This document shows positions 43,944-52,539 of a stretch of 64,000 bases of DNA, one piece after another. The stretch is from NCBI GenBank assembly GCA_964568805.1, contig CAZMRW010000011.1, positions 1 through 64,000 of the forward strand, read 5' to 3'. This stretch comes from CAZMRW01 sp964568805. GTDB taxonomy: Bacteria; Pseudomonadota; Gammaproteobacteria; Methylococcales; Methylomonadaceae. Both the position numbers and the translations under genes were made by a program. Each line of letters begins with the position of its first letter. Position 1 is the stretch's first letter. A model generated the notes under the pieces. That model was given only the letters and a program-made list of their open reading frames with translations, did no database searches and was not told where the DNA came from.

Positions 43944-44414
43944 CTATTTGCTTAGCGCGCCTTCGAAGGAGAGTTGTCGCCAGGCCTCATACAAGACGAT
44001 GGCGACAGTATTTGACAAATTCAAACTGCGGCTTTCGGAACGCATCGGCAGATACAGACAATTTTGGCTGCCCAGTCCGGTCAATATTTTTTCCGGCAAG
44101 CCCCGTGTTTCGGGGCCAAACAAAAAAGCGTCCTGAGGCTGAAAAACCACGTCACTGACTCGCTTTTTAGCTTTTGTGCTCAGCCCAAAAATTCTTTCGG
44201 GTTTAACGGATTCAATAAAAGCATCCAGCGAAGGATGCTCTTTGACATCAACCCATTCATGATAATCCAGCCCCGCTCTGCGTAATTTTTTATCATCCAA
44301 TTGAAATCCCAAAGGCTGGATTAAATGCAACTGCGCTCCGGCATTGGCGCACAGCCGGATAATATTCCCCGTATTAGCCGGAATTTCCGGCTCATACAAA
44401 ACGATATGAAACAT
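43944..44414 (-). CDS. trmL: tRNA (cytidine(34)-2'-O)-methyltransferase
   Basis: A 156-residue SPOUT methyltransferase methylating the wobble base of tRNA-Leu isoacceptors. VLYEPEIPANTGNIIRLCAN is the N-terminal signature, FGPETRGLP the knot motif, and LPMRSESRSLNLSNTVAIVLYEA (read as RSLNLSNTVAIVLYEA) the SAM-binding knot. The small length identifies TrmL rather than larger SPOUT enzymes. Its start lies 7 bp beyond the glgP stop, so it is co-transcribed with glgP. Confidence 0.95.
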   Translation of the reverse strand: MFHIVLYEPEIPANTGNIIRLCANAGAQLHLIQPLGFQLDDKKLRRAGLDYHEWVDVKEHPSLDAFIESVKPERIFGLSTKAKKRVSDVVFQPQDAFLFGPETRGLPEKILTGLGSQNCLYLPMRSESRSLNLSNTVAIVLYEAWRQLSFEGALSK

Positions 44415-44420
44415 TGAGCG

Positions 44421-46925
44421 TTAACTATTATCAATGCTTATCGGGGTCAGTTTCCAGATTTCGTCATTGTATTCGGTGATGGTTCTGTCGGTAGAAAACT
44501 TGCCGCTGGCGGCGCAATTCAGAATACTCATACGCGTCCAGCGATCCTTATCCCGATAAGCTTCTTCTACATGTCTTTGCGCATCAATGTAACTGCGGAA
44601 ATCAGCAATCGTCAACCAGGGGTCGTGCGGACTTTTCAACGATGCCAGAATGGGGTCGAATATCTGGGGTTCGAATTGATTAAAATGACCACACTCAAGC
44701 AATGTCATCACTCTCTTGAGGTCATCATCGGATTTGATGATGCCAACCGGATCATAATGATGTCTCATTTCTTCAACCTGTTGCTCGGTCAACCCGAACA
44801 AAAAGAAATTGTCATCGCCGACTTCTTCGCGGATTTCAATATTGGCTCCATCCAGCGTCCCGATAGTCAGGGCGCCGTTCATCATGAATTTCATATTGCC
44901 GGTACCCGAGGCTTCTTTCCCGGCTGTTGAAATCTGTTCGGAAAGATCGGCGCCCGGACAGATTTTTTCCATGGCAGACACCCGGTAATTGGGCAGAAAA
45001 ACCAGCTTTAACCTATCGCCGACATCGGGATCGTTGTTCACGACGTGGGAGACGTTATTGATCAGCTTGATGATCTTTTTAGCCATGTAATAACCAGGCG
45101 CCGCTTTACCGCCGATCAATACGCAGCGATCGGTCCAGTTGGTAGTATCGCCGCGTTTGATTCGGTCATATAGATGAATGACATGCAATACGTTTAATAA
45201 CTGGCGCTTGTATTCATGAATGCGTTTCACCTGTACATCAAATAAGGCATTGACATTTAAATGGACATCATGTTCCTGTTTCTTGAAATCAATAAGCCTT
45301 TGTTTCGCTTTTTGCTGGACTTCGTGCCAGCGCTTACGGAACTGTTGATCGTCGGCATGTTTCTCAAGTTTTTTCAGCAATGTTAAATCGGTCAGCCAGC
45401 CGTCACCAATGGTTTCGGTAATCAGTTCGGCCAGTTCGGGGTTGCACGCGGCCAGCCAGCGGCGAGGCGTGACGCCGTTGGTTTTGTTGTTGAACTTTTC
45501 CGGCCACAACTCATAAAAATCGCGAAACAGGCCCTGCTGCAGCAGTTTTGAATGCAGTTCGGCAACGCCGTTAACCGAGTAACTCCCGACGATAGCCAGA
45601 TAGGCCATTCTGACGTGCTGTTCATGGCCTTCTTCAATCAGCGACATGCGAGCCTGGCGGTCCTTGTCACCCGGCCAGTGTGCAGAGACTTCGGCAAGAA
45701 AGTGGGCGTTGATTTCGAAAATGATTTCCAGAATTCTGGGCAACATCTGTCTGAACAAATTGACCGACCATCTCTCCAGCGCTTCAGGAAGCAGTGTATG
45801 GTTGGTATATGCCATTGTGCTGCGGGTAATAGCCCAGGCTTCGTCCCAGGTAAAGCCATGGATATCCATCAACAAACGCATCAGTTCTGCAACCGCTATG
45901 CTGGGATGGGTATCGTTGAGCTGAAAACAGTTTTTTGCTGCAAAATCGGTAAAGTCAGCGCCGTGCCGGCCGACCCAGGTTTCGATAACATCCTGCAAAC
46001 TGGCCGAAGCCAGTACATATTGCTGCTTAAGACGCAAGGCCTTGCCGTTTTCATTGGCATCATTCGGATATAAAACCATGGTAATGTTTTCTGCGGTATT
46101 TTTTGCCGCAACCGATTCGGCATAGTCCCCGGCATTAAAGTTATCCAGGTCGAACTCCTCGGTCGCAGTGGCTTTCCATAAACGCAAGGTATTGACCGTT
46201 CCGTTCTGGTAGCCGGGTATCGGCGTGTCAAAAGGAACGGCAAGCACATCATGAGTGTCGACCCAGCAGACCCTTTTATTACCTTTTTCATCAATATGGA
46301 CTTCCGTACGCCCGCCAAATTTGATTTTTTGTTTGTACTCAAGACGTTCTATTTCCCAGATATTGCCGTTACGAAGCCAATGGTCGGGTTTTTCTACCTG
46401 CTCGCCATTAATGATAACCTGGGAAAACATTCCGTATTCATAGCGCAAGCCATAACCTGATACCGGCAACTGCAAGGTGGCGCAGCTGTCGATAAAACAG
46501 GCCGCCAATCGACCCAGGCCGCCGTTGCCGAGTCCTGCGTCCGGTTCGTTTTCAATGAGCTCTTCAATATCCAGCCCAAGTTCATACATTGCAGTCTCAA
46601 CAACATCTTCGATGCCCAAATTAAGCATGGCATTTGTCAAGGTGCGTCCCATCAAAAATTCCATCGACAAATAGTATGCTCTTTTGCAGTCCGTCTCCTT
46701 GTAAGCGTTGTATGTTTTTTTCCAGCGCTCTATCATCCGATCGCTTATCGCTAATGATAAAGCTTCATAGGCATAATTGAGCGAGCAGCAATTTTCGTCC
46801 CTTCCAAGCCTATGTCCATAATAACGTTTGAAATCCTCTTCCAGATGTATTTTTTCCATTCCTAATTCAGGAAGGGTTGTAATAGAAGCTTTGGGTTGAC
46901 TCTTTTTGAAACGTCTATTCGGCAT
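44421..46925 (-). CDS. glgP: Glycogen/starch/alpha-glucan phosphorylase
   Basis: An 834-residue PLP enzyme releasing glucose-1-phosphate from glycogen. YYLSMEFLMGRTLTNAML and LGNGGLGRLAACF lie near the N-terminus. GKAAPGYYMAKKIIKLIN and ASGTGNMKFMMNGA, with the PLP lysine, lie in the C-terminal domain. ATG at 46925 (MPNRRFKK) follows an AGG site; a start 6 codons upstream is possible. Its product feeds the phosphoglucomutase encoded at 21.8 kb. It precedes trmL on the transcript. Confidence 0.96.
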   Translation of the reverse strand: MPNRRFKKSQPKASITTLPELGMEKIHLEEDFKRYYGHRLGRDENCCSLNYAYEALSLAISDRMIERWKKTYNAYKETDCKRAYYLSMEFLMGRTLTNAMLNLGIEDVVETAMYELGLDIEELIENEPDAGLGNGGLGRLAACFIDSCATLQLPVSGYGLRYEYGMFSQVIINGEQVEKPDHWLRNGNIWEIERLEYKQKIKFGGRTEVHIDEKGNKRVCWVDTHDVLAVPFDTPIPGYQNGTVNTLRLWKATATEEFDLDNFNAGDYAESVAAKNTAENITMVLYPNDANENGKALRLKQQYVLASASLQDVIETWVGRHGADFTDFAAKNCFQLNDTHPSIAVAELMRLLMDIHGFTWDEAWAITRSTMAYTNHTLLPEALERWSVNLFRQMLPRILEIIFEINAHFLAEVSAHWPGDKDRQARMSLIEEGHEQHVRMAYLAIVGSYSVNGVAELHSKLLQQGLFRDFYELWPEKFNNKTNGVTPRRWLAACNPELAELITETIGDGWLTDLTLLKKLEKHADDQQFRKRWHEVQQKAKQRLIDFKKQEHDVHLNVNALFDVQVKRIHEYKRQLLNVLHVIHLYDRIKRGDTTNWTDRCVLIGGKAAPGYYMAKKIIKLINNVSHVVNNDPDVGDRLKLVFLPNYRVSAMEKICPGADLSEQISTAGKEASGTGNMKFMMNGALTIGTLDGANIEIREEVGDDNFFLFGLTEQQVEEMRHHYDPVGIIKSDDDLKRVMTLLECGHFNQFEPQIFDPILASLKSPHDPWLTIADFRSYIDAQRHVEEAYRDKDRWTRMSILNCAASGKFSTDRTITEYNDEIWKLTPISIDNS

Positions 46926-47560
46926 GATTTTTTTACCTGGCAATGTTTATTAATTTTAATGTTGACAATTTTACTATGTTTAAACAAAACATTCAGCTTG
47001 GAAACAATATAAAACCGGCTTTACCAGCCTTGAGAATCGTTCTGCAGGCTGATAACCGGCTTTACCAGTTTGTGACTTCTGTTTCGTCCTTTTGCCGGTT
47101 TGAAAATGGTCGGTTTAGCATTAAGCTGGCTGTGGACGGTCAAGCCTGGCGCTTAACACCATTTTTCTGTATTTCGCCACGCCATAATCGTTCCGGATTA
47201 ATTGAATCATGATCTGTTTTGTTCAGCGCCTCGCGATGGCAAGAAACGAATAGCCGGAATTAACAGATGATTTTTTTCCATCTTAACACGAGTCTGAATA
47301 GGCCGGCATCAAGGACTTTAAGCATCTATGTCCGGCTGGGGCTGGGGGGCTTCTGGAGGTTAAAAAAAGTTCAATCGGCAACATATGATCGTTACAATTT
47401 TAACGAGAACCTAGTACAATATTCTGTTATGTTGTCAATAAAGACAGTAATAAGTTGTAGTTTAACCGGGTGTTGTTAAAATAAAACCTAGTGATTTCAT
47501 CTGAGTTATAGAGCGTATGAACGGAATTAATGAAATCATCATAAATATTGAGGTAATGGC
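46926..47560. other. Divergent intergenic region before ilvB
   Basis: About 635 bp between glgP and ilvB. Weak frames at 46943-47212 and 47267-47479 on the + strand have no family similarity and I do not accept them. A 15-bp direct repeat, AACCGGCTTTACCAG, occurs at 47013-47027 and 47054-47068. A mini-ORF rich in isoleucine codons overlaps the ilvB start, annotated separately. Both divergent promoters should be here. Confidence 0.55.
47013..47068. repeat. 15-bp direct repeat pair, 41 bp apart
   Basis: AACCGGCTTTACCAG at 47013-47027 and 47054-47068. The spacing start to start is 41 bp, close to four helical turns, so paired binding sites for one regulator are possible. It lies near the glgP start. 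No matching known operator comes to mind. Confidence 0.45.
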
Positions 47561-47570
47561 GTGGAGCTAA
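47517..47570 (+). CDS. Isoleucine-rich mini-ORF overlapping the ilvB start (candidate leader)
   Basis: ATG at 47517 opens a 17-codon frame, MNGINEIIINIEVMAWS, ending TAA at 47568-47570, 10 bp inside ilvB in another frame. Five of 17 codons are Ile and one Val. A purine-rich TAGAG lies a few bases before. It might couple ilvB translation to charged Ile-tRNA supply, but there is no attenuator hairpin between them, and the AT-rich setting favours Ile codons by chance. Confidence 0.3.
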   Translation: MNGINEIIINIEVMAWS

Positions 47571-49297
47571 GCGGCGCACAAATTTTGGTGCAGAGTCTTA
47601 AAGACGAAGGCGTGGAGTATATTTTCGGCTATCCCGGCGGAGCGGTCCTGCATCTGTACGATGCGCTCTTTCAGCAGGAAAATATCAAGCACATCCTGGT
47701 CCGGCATGAACAGGGCGCTACCCATGCGGCTGACGGATATGCGCGCGCCACCGGAAAACCCGGCGTCGTCCTGGTGACTTCCGGCCCCGGCGCCACCAAT
47801 GCAATCACCGGCATTGCCACCGCTTACCTGGATTCCATCCCTCTGGTTGTGATCTCCGGTCAGGTATCGCTGCCTGTCATCGGCAGCGATGCTTTCCAGG
47901 AAGTCGACATGATCGGCATCAGTCGTCCGTGCGTGAAACATAACTTTCTGGTCAAGGATGTCAACAAACTCGCGGAAACCATTAAAAAGGCTTTTTATGT
48001 GGCGACCACCGGCCGTCCAGGGCCTGTGGTTATCGATGTGCCCAAAGACATCACCGACCCAAGAATCAAGGTCCCTTATAAATACCCGAAAAAAGTGTCT
48101 TTGCGATCATACAATCCGGTTGTCACCGGACATAAAGGGCAAATAAAAAAAGCGGTCGATCTGTTATTGACGGCGGAGCGGCCGATCATTTATTCCGGCG
48201 GCGGGGTCATTTTAGGCGAGGCCAGCCAGGAGTTGACCGAATTCAGTCAGTTGCTGGAATATCCGGTGACCAATACCCTGATGGGTTTGGGGGCTTATCC
48301 GGCGACCGACAAACAATTCGTCGGCATGCTGGGTATGCACGGGACGTATGAAGCCAACATGGCGATGCATGAAAGCGATTTGATTATTGCTATCGGCGCA
48401 CGCTTTGATGATCGCGTTACCGGCAAGCTCGATATGTTTTGTCCCTATGCCAAGATCATCCATATCGATGTGGACCCGGCTTCGATTTCGAAAACCGTTA
48501 AGGTCGATATTCCCATCGTCGGTGAGGTCAAGCCGGTACTGGAGCAGATGATAGAACTCATCAAGGAAAGCAAAAAGAAACCGCATAAAAAAGCGCTGGA
48601 TGCCTGGTGGCATCAGATCAACCAATGGAGAGCGGTCAACTGCCTGGATTATGATCGCGAAAGCCGCTTGATCAAGCCGCAATATGTCATCGAGCAATTG
48701 TATGAAGTGACCAAAGGCGATGCCTATATCACCTCGGATGTTGGCCAGCATCAGATGTGGGCGGCCCAGTACTACCGTTTCGACAAGCCTCGCCGATGGA
48801 TCAATTCCGGCGGACTTGGCACCATGGGATTCGGTTTGCCCGCGGCTATCGGCGTCAAACTCGCGTTTCCGGACGCCGATGTCGCCTGCGTGACCGGTGA
48901 AGCCAGTATCCAGATGTGCATCCAGGAATTATCGACGGCCCTGCAGTACAAAACGCCGGTGAAAATTATTAACCTGAACAACCGATACATGGGGATGGTG
49001 CGTCAATGGCAGGAGTTTTCTTATGAAAGCCGATACTCCCATTCCTACATGGATACGATTCCTGAATTCGTTAAACTGGCCGAGGCTTACGGTCATGTCG
49101 GCATGCGCATCGACAAGCCCGAAGAAGTCAGGCCGGCACTGGAAGAGGCTTTTGCACTAAAAGACCGCACCGTCTTTTTAGACATCATTACCGACCGGAC
49201 CGAAAATGTGTACCCGATGATAGAAGCAGGCAAAGGCCATCATGACATGAAGCTCAGAGTCGCTTTGGGAGCTTCGACAGACAGGGAACTGGCATAA
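47561..49297 (+). CDS. ilvB: Acetolactate synthase large subunit
   Basis: A 578-residue ThDP enzyme, the first common step to valine, leucine and isoleucine. Pyrimidine-binding domain: FGYPGGAVLHLYD with RHEQGATHAADGYAR (catalytic Glu). Central domain: about 190-330. ThDP-binding domain: TGEASIQMCIQELSTA and NLNNRYMGMVRQW. The start is GTG with GAGG seven bases upstream; an in-frame ATG is absent near by. ilvH starts at the TAATG junction. The isoform (IlvB, IlvG or IlvI) cannot be chosen from sequence; ilvB is the conventional label for an ilvB-ilvH-ilvC cluster. Confidence 0.95.
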   Translation: MELSGAQILVQSLKDEGVEYIFGYPGGAVLHLYDALFQQENIKHILVRHEQGATHAADGYARATGKPGVVLVTSGPGATNAITGIATAYLDSIPLVVISGQVSLPVIGSDAFQEVDMIGISRPCVKHNFLVKDVNKLAETIKKAFYVATTGRPGPVVIDVPKDITDPRIKVPYKYPKKVSLRSYNPVVTGHKGQIKKAVDLLLTAERPIIYSGGGVILGEASQELTEFSQLLEYPVTNTLMGLGAYPATDKQFVGMLGMHGTYEANMAMHESDLIIAIGARFDDRVTGKLDMFCPYAKIIHIDVDPASISKTVKVDIPIVGEVKPVLEQMIELIKESKKKPHKKALDAWWHQINQWRAVNCLDYDRESRLIKPQYVIEQLYEVTKGDAYITSDVGQHQMWAAQYYRFDKPRRWINSGGLGTMGFGLPAAIGVKLAFPDADVACVTGEASIQMCIQELSTALQYKTPVKIINLNNRYMGMVRQWQEFSYESRYSHSYMDTIPEFVKLAEAYGHVGMRIDKPEEVRPALEEAFALKDRTVFLDIITDRTENVYPMIEAGKGHHDMKLRVALGASTDRELA

Positions 49298-49788
49298 TGA
49301 GGCACATTATTTCAATTCTGATGGAAAATGAATCAGGGGCCTTGTCACGCGTTGCGGGTCTGTTTTCTGCGCGCGGTTACAATATCGAATCGCTGACCGT
49401 AGCCCCGACGGAAGATGACACGCTGTCGAGAATGACGATCGTTACGCGCGGCAGCGATGACATCATCGAGCAGATCACCAAGCAGCTGAATAAACTGATC
49501 GATGTTGTTAAATTGATCGATCTGGCGGAGTCCTCGCATATCGAGCGCGAACTGATGCTGGTCAAGGTCAGGACGACAGAACACGGCCGGGCGGAAATCA
49601 GAAGCATGGCGGATATATTCCGCGGCAAGATTATCGATGTGACATCGGCTTCCTATGTTGTCGAGATGACCGGGCCTTCAGATAAACTGGACGCATTTAT
49701 TGCTGCGATCGACCCGGCCTCCATCATCGAAGTCGTCCGTTCCGGGCCGACCGGCATTTTACGGGGCGAAAAGGGTTTGCATTTATAA
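49297..49788 (+). CDS. ilvH: Acetolactate synthase small (regulatory) subunit
   Basis: A 163-residue regulatory subunit conferring valine feedback and full activity. The N-terminal ACT domain (about 3-75) has ILMENESGALSRVAGLFSARGYNIESLTV (read as ENESGALSRVAGLFSARGYN), followed by a C-terminal ACT-like domain with RAEIRSMADIFRGKIIDV. The start overlaps the ilvB stop by one base (TAATG), so translation is coupled and stoichiometry kept. ilvC follows 98 bp later. Confidence 0.95.
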   Translation: MRHIISILMENESGALSRVAGLFSARGYNIESLTVAPTEDDTLSRMTIVTRGSDDIIEQITKQLNKLIDVVKLIDLAESSHIERELMLVKVRTTEHGRAEIRSMADIFRGKIIDVTSASYVVEMTGPSDKLDAFIAAIDPASIIEVVRSGPTGILRGEKGLHL

Positions 49789-49886
49789 GATAAGACCCGC
49801 ATATATCACGTTCTCAAATCCCGGCCTCCCGGGTCAGGGTTTTGATGACGTTATAAAATTTAAAAAACTGAAATACAGGAAAACTC

Positions 49887-50903
49887 ATGCAAGTGTATTA
49901 CGACAAAGATGCAGACCTCTCGATTATTAAAGCTAAAAAAGTAGCTATCATAGGTTACGGCTCACAAGGGCACGCTCATGCCAACAACTTAAAAGATACC
50001 GGCGTTGATGTGGTTGTCGGGTTGCGCCCGAACTCGCCTTCTGTAGCGAAAGCACAGGCCTGCGGCCTGGCAGTCAAAGATGTGCCGGCCGCTGTGGCGG
50101 GCGCCGATGTGGTGATGATCCTGACGCCGGATGAATTTCAATCGCGTCTTTATAAAGAAGAAATTGAGCCGAATATTAAACAGGGGGCGGCATTGGCTTT
50201 CGCCCACGGTTTTTCTATCCTGTATAACCAGGTTGTTCCGCGTGCCGACCTCGATGTCATCATGATTGCCCCGAAAGCGCCTGGCCACACGGTGCGTTCC
50301 GAATTTGTCCGCGGCGGCGGAATTCCCGATCTGATTGCCATCCATAAAGACGCTTCGGGTTTAGCCAAGGCGATCTGTCTGTCTTATGCATCGGCAATCG
50401 GCGGTGGCCGCTCCGGTATCATTGAAACGACGTTCCGAGACGAAGCCGAAACCGACCTGTTCGGCGAACAGGCGGTCTTGTGCGGCGGTGCGGTAGAGTT
50501 GGTCAAGGCCGGATTTGAAACTCTGGTTGAAGCCGGCTATGCGCCTGAAATGGCCTATTTCGAATGTCTGCATGAACTGAAATTGATTGTCGATTTGATG
50601 TACGAAGGCGGCATCGCCAACATGAACTACTCCATCTCCAATAATGCGGAGTATGGTGAATACGTTACCGGGCCTAAAGTCATCAACGAAGAAAGCCGCT
50701 GGGCGATGAGAGAAGCCTTGCAGAACATCAGAAACGGCGAATATGCCAAAAAATTCATTCTGGAAGGCGTGACGAATTATCCTGAAATGACCGCCAGGCG
50801 CCGATTGATGGCCGAGCATCCGATTGAAATCGTTGGCGAGAAACTGCGCAGCATGATGCCGTGGATTAAAGCCAATCAGATTGTTGACAAGACTAAAAAT
50901 TAA
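49887..50903 (+). CDS. ilvC: Ketol-acid reductoisomerase (class I)
   Basis: A 338-residue NADPH enzyme converting acetolactate to 2,3-dihydroxyisovalerate. IGYGSQGHAHANNL (about 22-35) is the cofactor motif, APKAPGHTVRSEF the central motif, and DLFGEQAVLCGG and ECLHELKLIVDLMYEGG hold the metal-binding acidic residues in the knotted C-terminal domain. The length is class I (short). It completes the ilvB-ilvH-ilvC unit. Confidence 0.96.
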   Translation: MQVYYDKDADLSIIKAKKVAIIGYGSQGHAHANNLKDTGVDVVVGLRPNSPSVAKAQACGLAVKDVPAAVAGADVVMILTPDEFQSRLYKEEIEPNIKQGAALAFAHGFSILYNQVVPRADLDVIMIAPKAPGHTVRSEFVRGGGIPDLIAIHKDASGLAKAICLSYASAIGGGRSGIIETTFRDEAETDLFGEQAVLCGGAVELVKAGFETLVEAGYAPEMAYFECLHELKLIVDLMYEGGIANMNYSISNNAEYGEYVTGPKVINEESRWAMREALQNIRNGEYAKKFILEGVTNYPEMTARRRLMAEHPIEIVGEKLRSMMPWIKANQIVDKTKN

Positions 50904-51343
50904 TAGACGCTGCAGGCTGGTTTGGCGATAGAAAGGCACAACACGGCATTCTTTCGTATTTGAAGCTGGCTTTAAGGTCTTGCTCAAACCGCAGTAACCA
51001 TTCAGGTTGGTCCTGGCAGGGTGCTGAAAATCGCCCTGCGGGCCATCCATGAAAAGCTTTTATAGCAGTAAAAGCTCACGTTTTAAGCGCACTGGTCTTG
51101 CTGGCGATGTTGGGAAGGGGTCTAGCCGTTTACTTGCTTTAAATCATGCCGCCAAACCGCCATCACGGGAATTTTATTGCATTTTCTGCTATCTAACCCA
51201 GGTTTTTATCTCAATAGAGTCGCCTTTTAATTTTTCATGCGTTTCGGACATATTTTATATAACCTTTCGAGCGCTGTTGCGATGATGGTTACAGAGTTTC
51301 AGTTTTCGCAATCCGGCAAGACAGCGGCCTCCAGGTCTGCTGG
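50904..51343. other. Intergenic region, nothing firm
   Basis: A 440-bp gap. A + strand frame at 51049-51285 has no similarity I recognise. A hairpin GCAGGG (51016-51021) pairing with CCCTGC (51034-51039) has no T-run. No terminator after ilvC is evident, and no RNA gene is recognised. Confidence 0.45.
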
Positions 51344-52195
51344 ATGACGTCTGTATTAACAACCGTCGATCATAGCAGGGAAATAGCCGGTTTAACGTAT
51401 GTTTACCCGGTGTTGTCCAGGCGCTCCGGCGGTTTGTCGATAGGGATCAATTTCAATACCAATAATGCCTGTAATTGGCGTTGCATTTACTGCCAGGTAC
51501 CTGATTTGAAAAAAGGCGCCGCGCCGCCAATGGATTTTAAGCTATTGGAAGCGGAGTTGAGGTACTTTTTCGATACCGTTGGCAGCGGCGATTTTTATGA
51601 TCGTTTCCAGGTCCCGGAAAACATGCGGATCATTAAAGACATTGCTATCTCCGGTAATGGCGAGCCGACGAGTATAGCGGACTTCGCCGGAGCGGTGGAC
51701 CTGATAGGCAAGATAGCCACAGAGGCAGGCGTTTTACCCGGCAGCCGATATGTCCTGATTACCAATGGCAGCCTGATGCATCAGGCCAGGGTTCAGGACG
51801 GGTTGCTGAAATTAAGCCGATACGGCGGAGAAGTCTGGTACAAACTGGATAGCGCGACAGAAGCGGGTAGGCGATTGCTTAACAATGCCGGACAAAGCGT
51901 CCGGTCTAGTCTGGATAATTTATTGCTTTCGGCTAGTCTGTGCCAGACTAAAATCCAAACCTGTCTGGTGGATATTGATCGACAAGGGTTTCCCGAGCGG
52001 GAGCGGCTGGCAATGCTGAGTGCGTTAAGCGAAATCAGGAACCAATCTTCCGTTCACCAGGTGATGCTGTACACGATAGCAAGGCCCTCCCTGCAACCGG
52101 AATCGGTTCGCCTGAGCACAATGCCGTTGCCAATCATGCAGGCGTTTGCTGAAGAAATCAGGATGTTAGGGTTTGACGTGTCAGTGAGTTTTTGA
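51344..52195 (+). CDS. Radical SAM protein
   Basis: A 283-residue radical SAM enzyme. CNWRCIYC (about 43-50) is the CxxxCxxC [4Fe-4S] motif, and ISGNGEPT (about 99-106) is the SAM-binding GGE-like motif. There is no extra cysteine-rich SPASM tail and no partner peptide gene nearby. The family is widespread in gammaproteobacteria and its reaction is not known to me. ATG at 51344 is preceded only by a weak ribosome site. Confidence 0.85.
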   Translation: MTSVLTTVDHSREIAGLTYVYPVLSRRSGGLSIGINFNTNNACNWRCIYCQVPDLKKGAAPPMDFKLLEAELRYFFDTVGSGDFYDRFQVPENMRIIKDIAISGNGEPTSIADFAGAVDLIGKIATEAGVLPGSRYVLITNGSLMHQARVQDGLLKLSRYGGEVWYKLDSATEAGRRLLNNAGQSVRSSLDNLLLSASLCQTKIQTCLVDIDRQGFPERERLAMLSALSEIRNQSSVHQVMLYTIARPSLQPESVRLSTMPLPIMQAFAEEIRMLGFDVSVSF

Positions 52196-52350
52196 CGGAT
52201 ATCCGAGAAGAGCGAGATTTTCGATTCACAATCAATCTGCCGAAAAACGGTATACCCGGCCGGCTGCAAAACAGAATCCACGGTAGCTGCCGTCTATAAT
52301 TGTTTGGTTTATTGCCATATTTCGATTACAATATGAGGTTCTTTCAATGT

Positions 52351-52435
52351 GCGAATGTGGCGAAACTGGTAGACGCGCTGGATTTAGGTTCCAGTAGGGC
52401 AGCCTGTGAGAGTTCGAGTCTCTCCATTCGCACCA
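52351..52435 (+). tRNA. tRNA-Leu (anticodon UAG)
   Basis: An 85-nt gene. GCGAATG (52351-52357) pairs with CATTCGC before the encoded ACCA end. The anticodon stem CTGGA/TCCAG brackets the loop TTTAGGT, giving anticodon TAG (reads CUA and other CUN). The variable arm is long, as in class II tRNAs, and TTCGAGTC is the T-loop. It sits just before tig, a conserved position. Confidence 0.97.
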
Positions 52436-52539
52436 CTTGGTCATGGTAAAAGTTATCGATTCATAGCTAACTTTTCAGCTCTTTCGAACCGTTACTGATA
52501 TCCAGAAAGATCGATTCCAAACTTATTTGAGGTAAATAA

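Noticed and set aside
46943..47479. Two + strand frames (89 and 70 residues) before ilvB
   Set aside because: No family similarity, no ribosome site and odd composition; treated as intergenic.
48212..48751. 179-residue minus-strand frame inside ilvB
   Set aside because: Antisense shadow of a certain gene, with no recognised domain.
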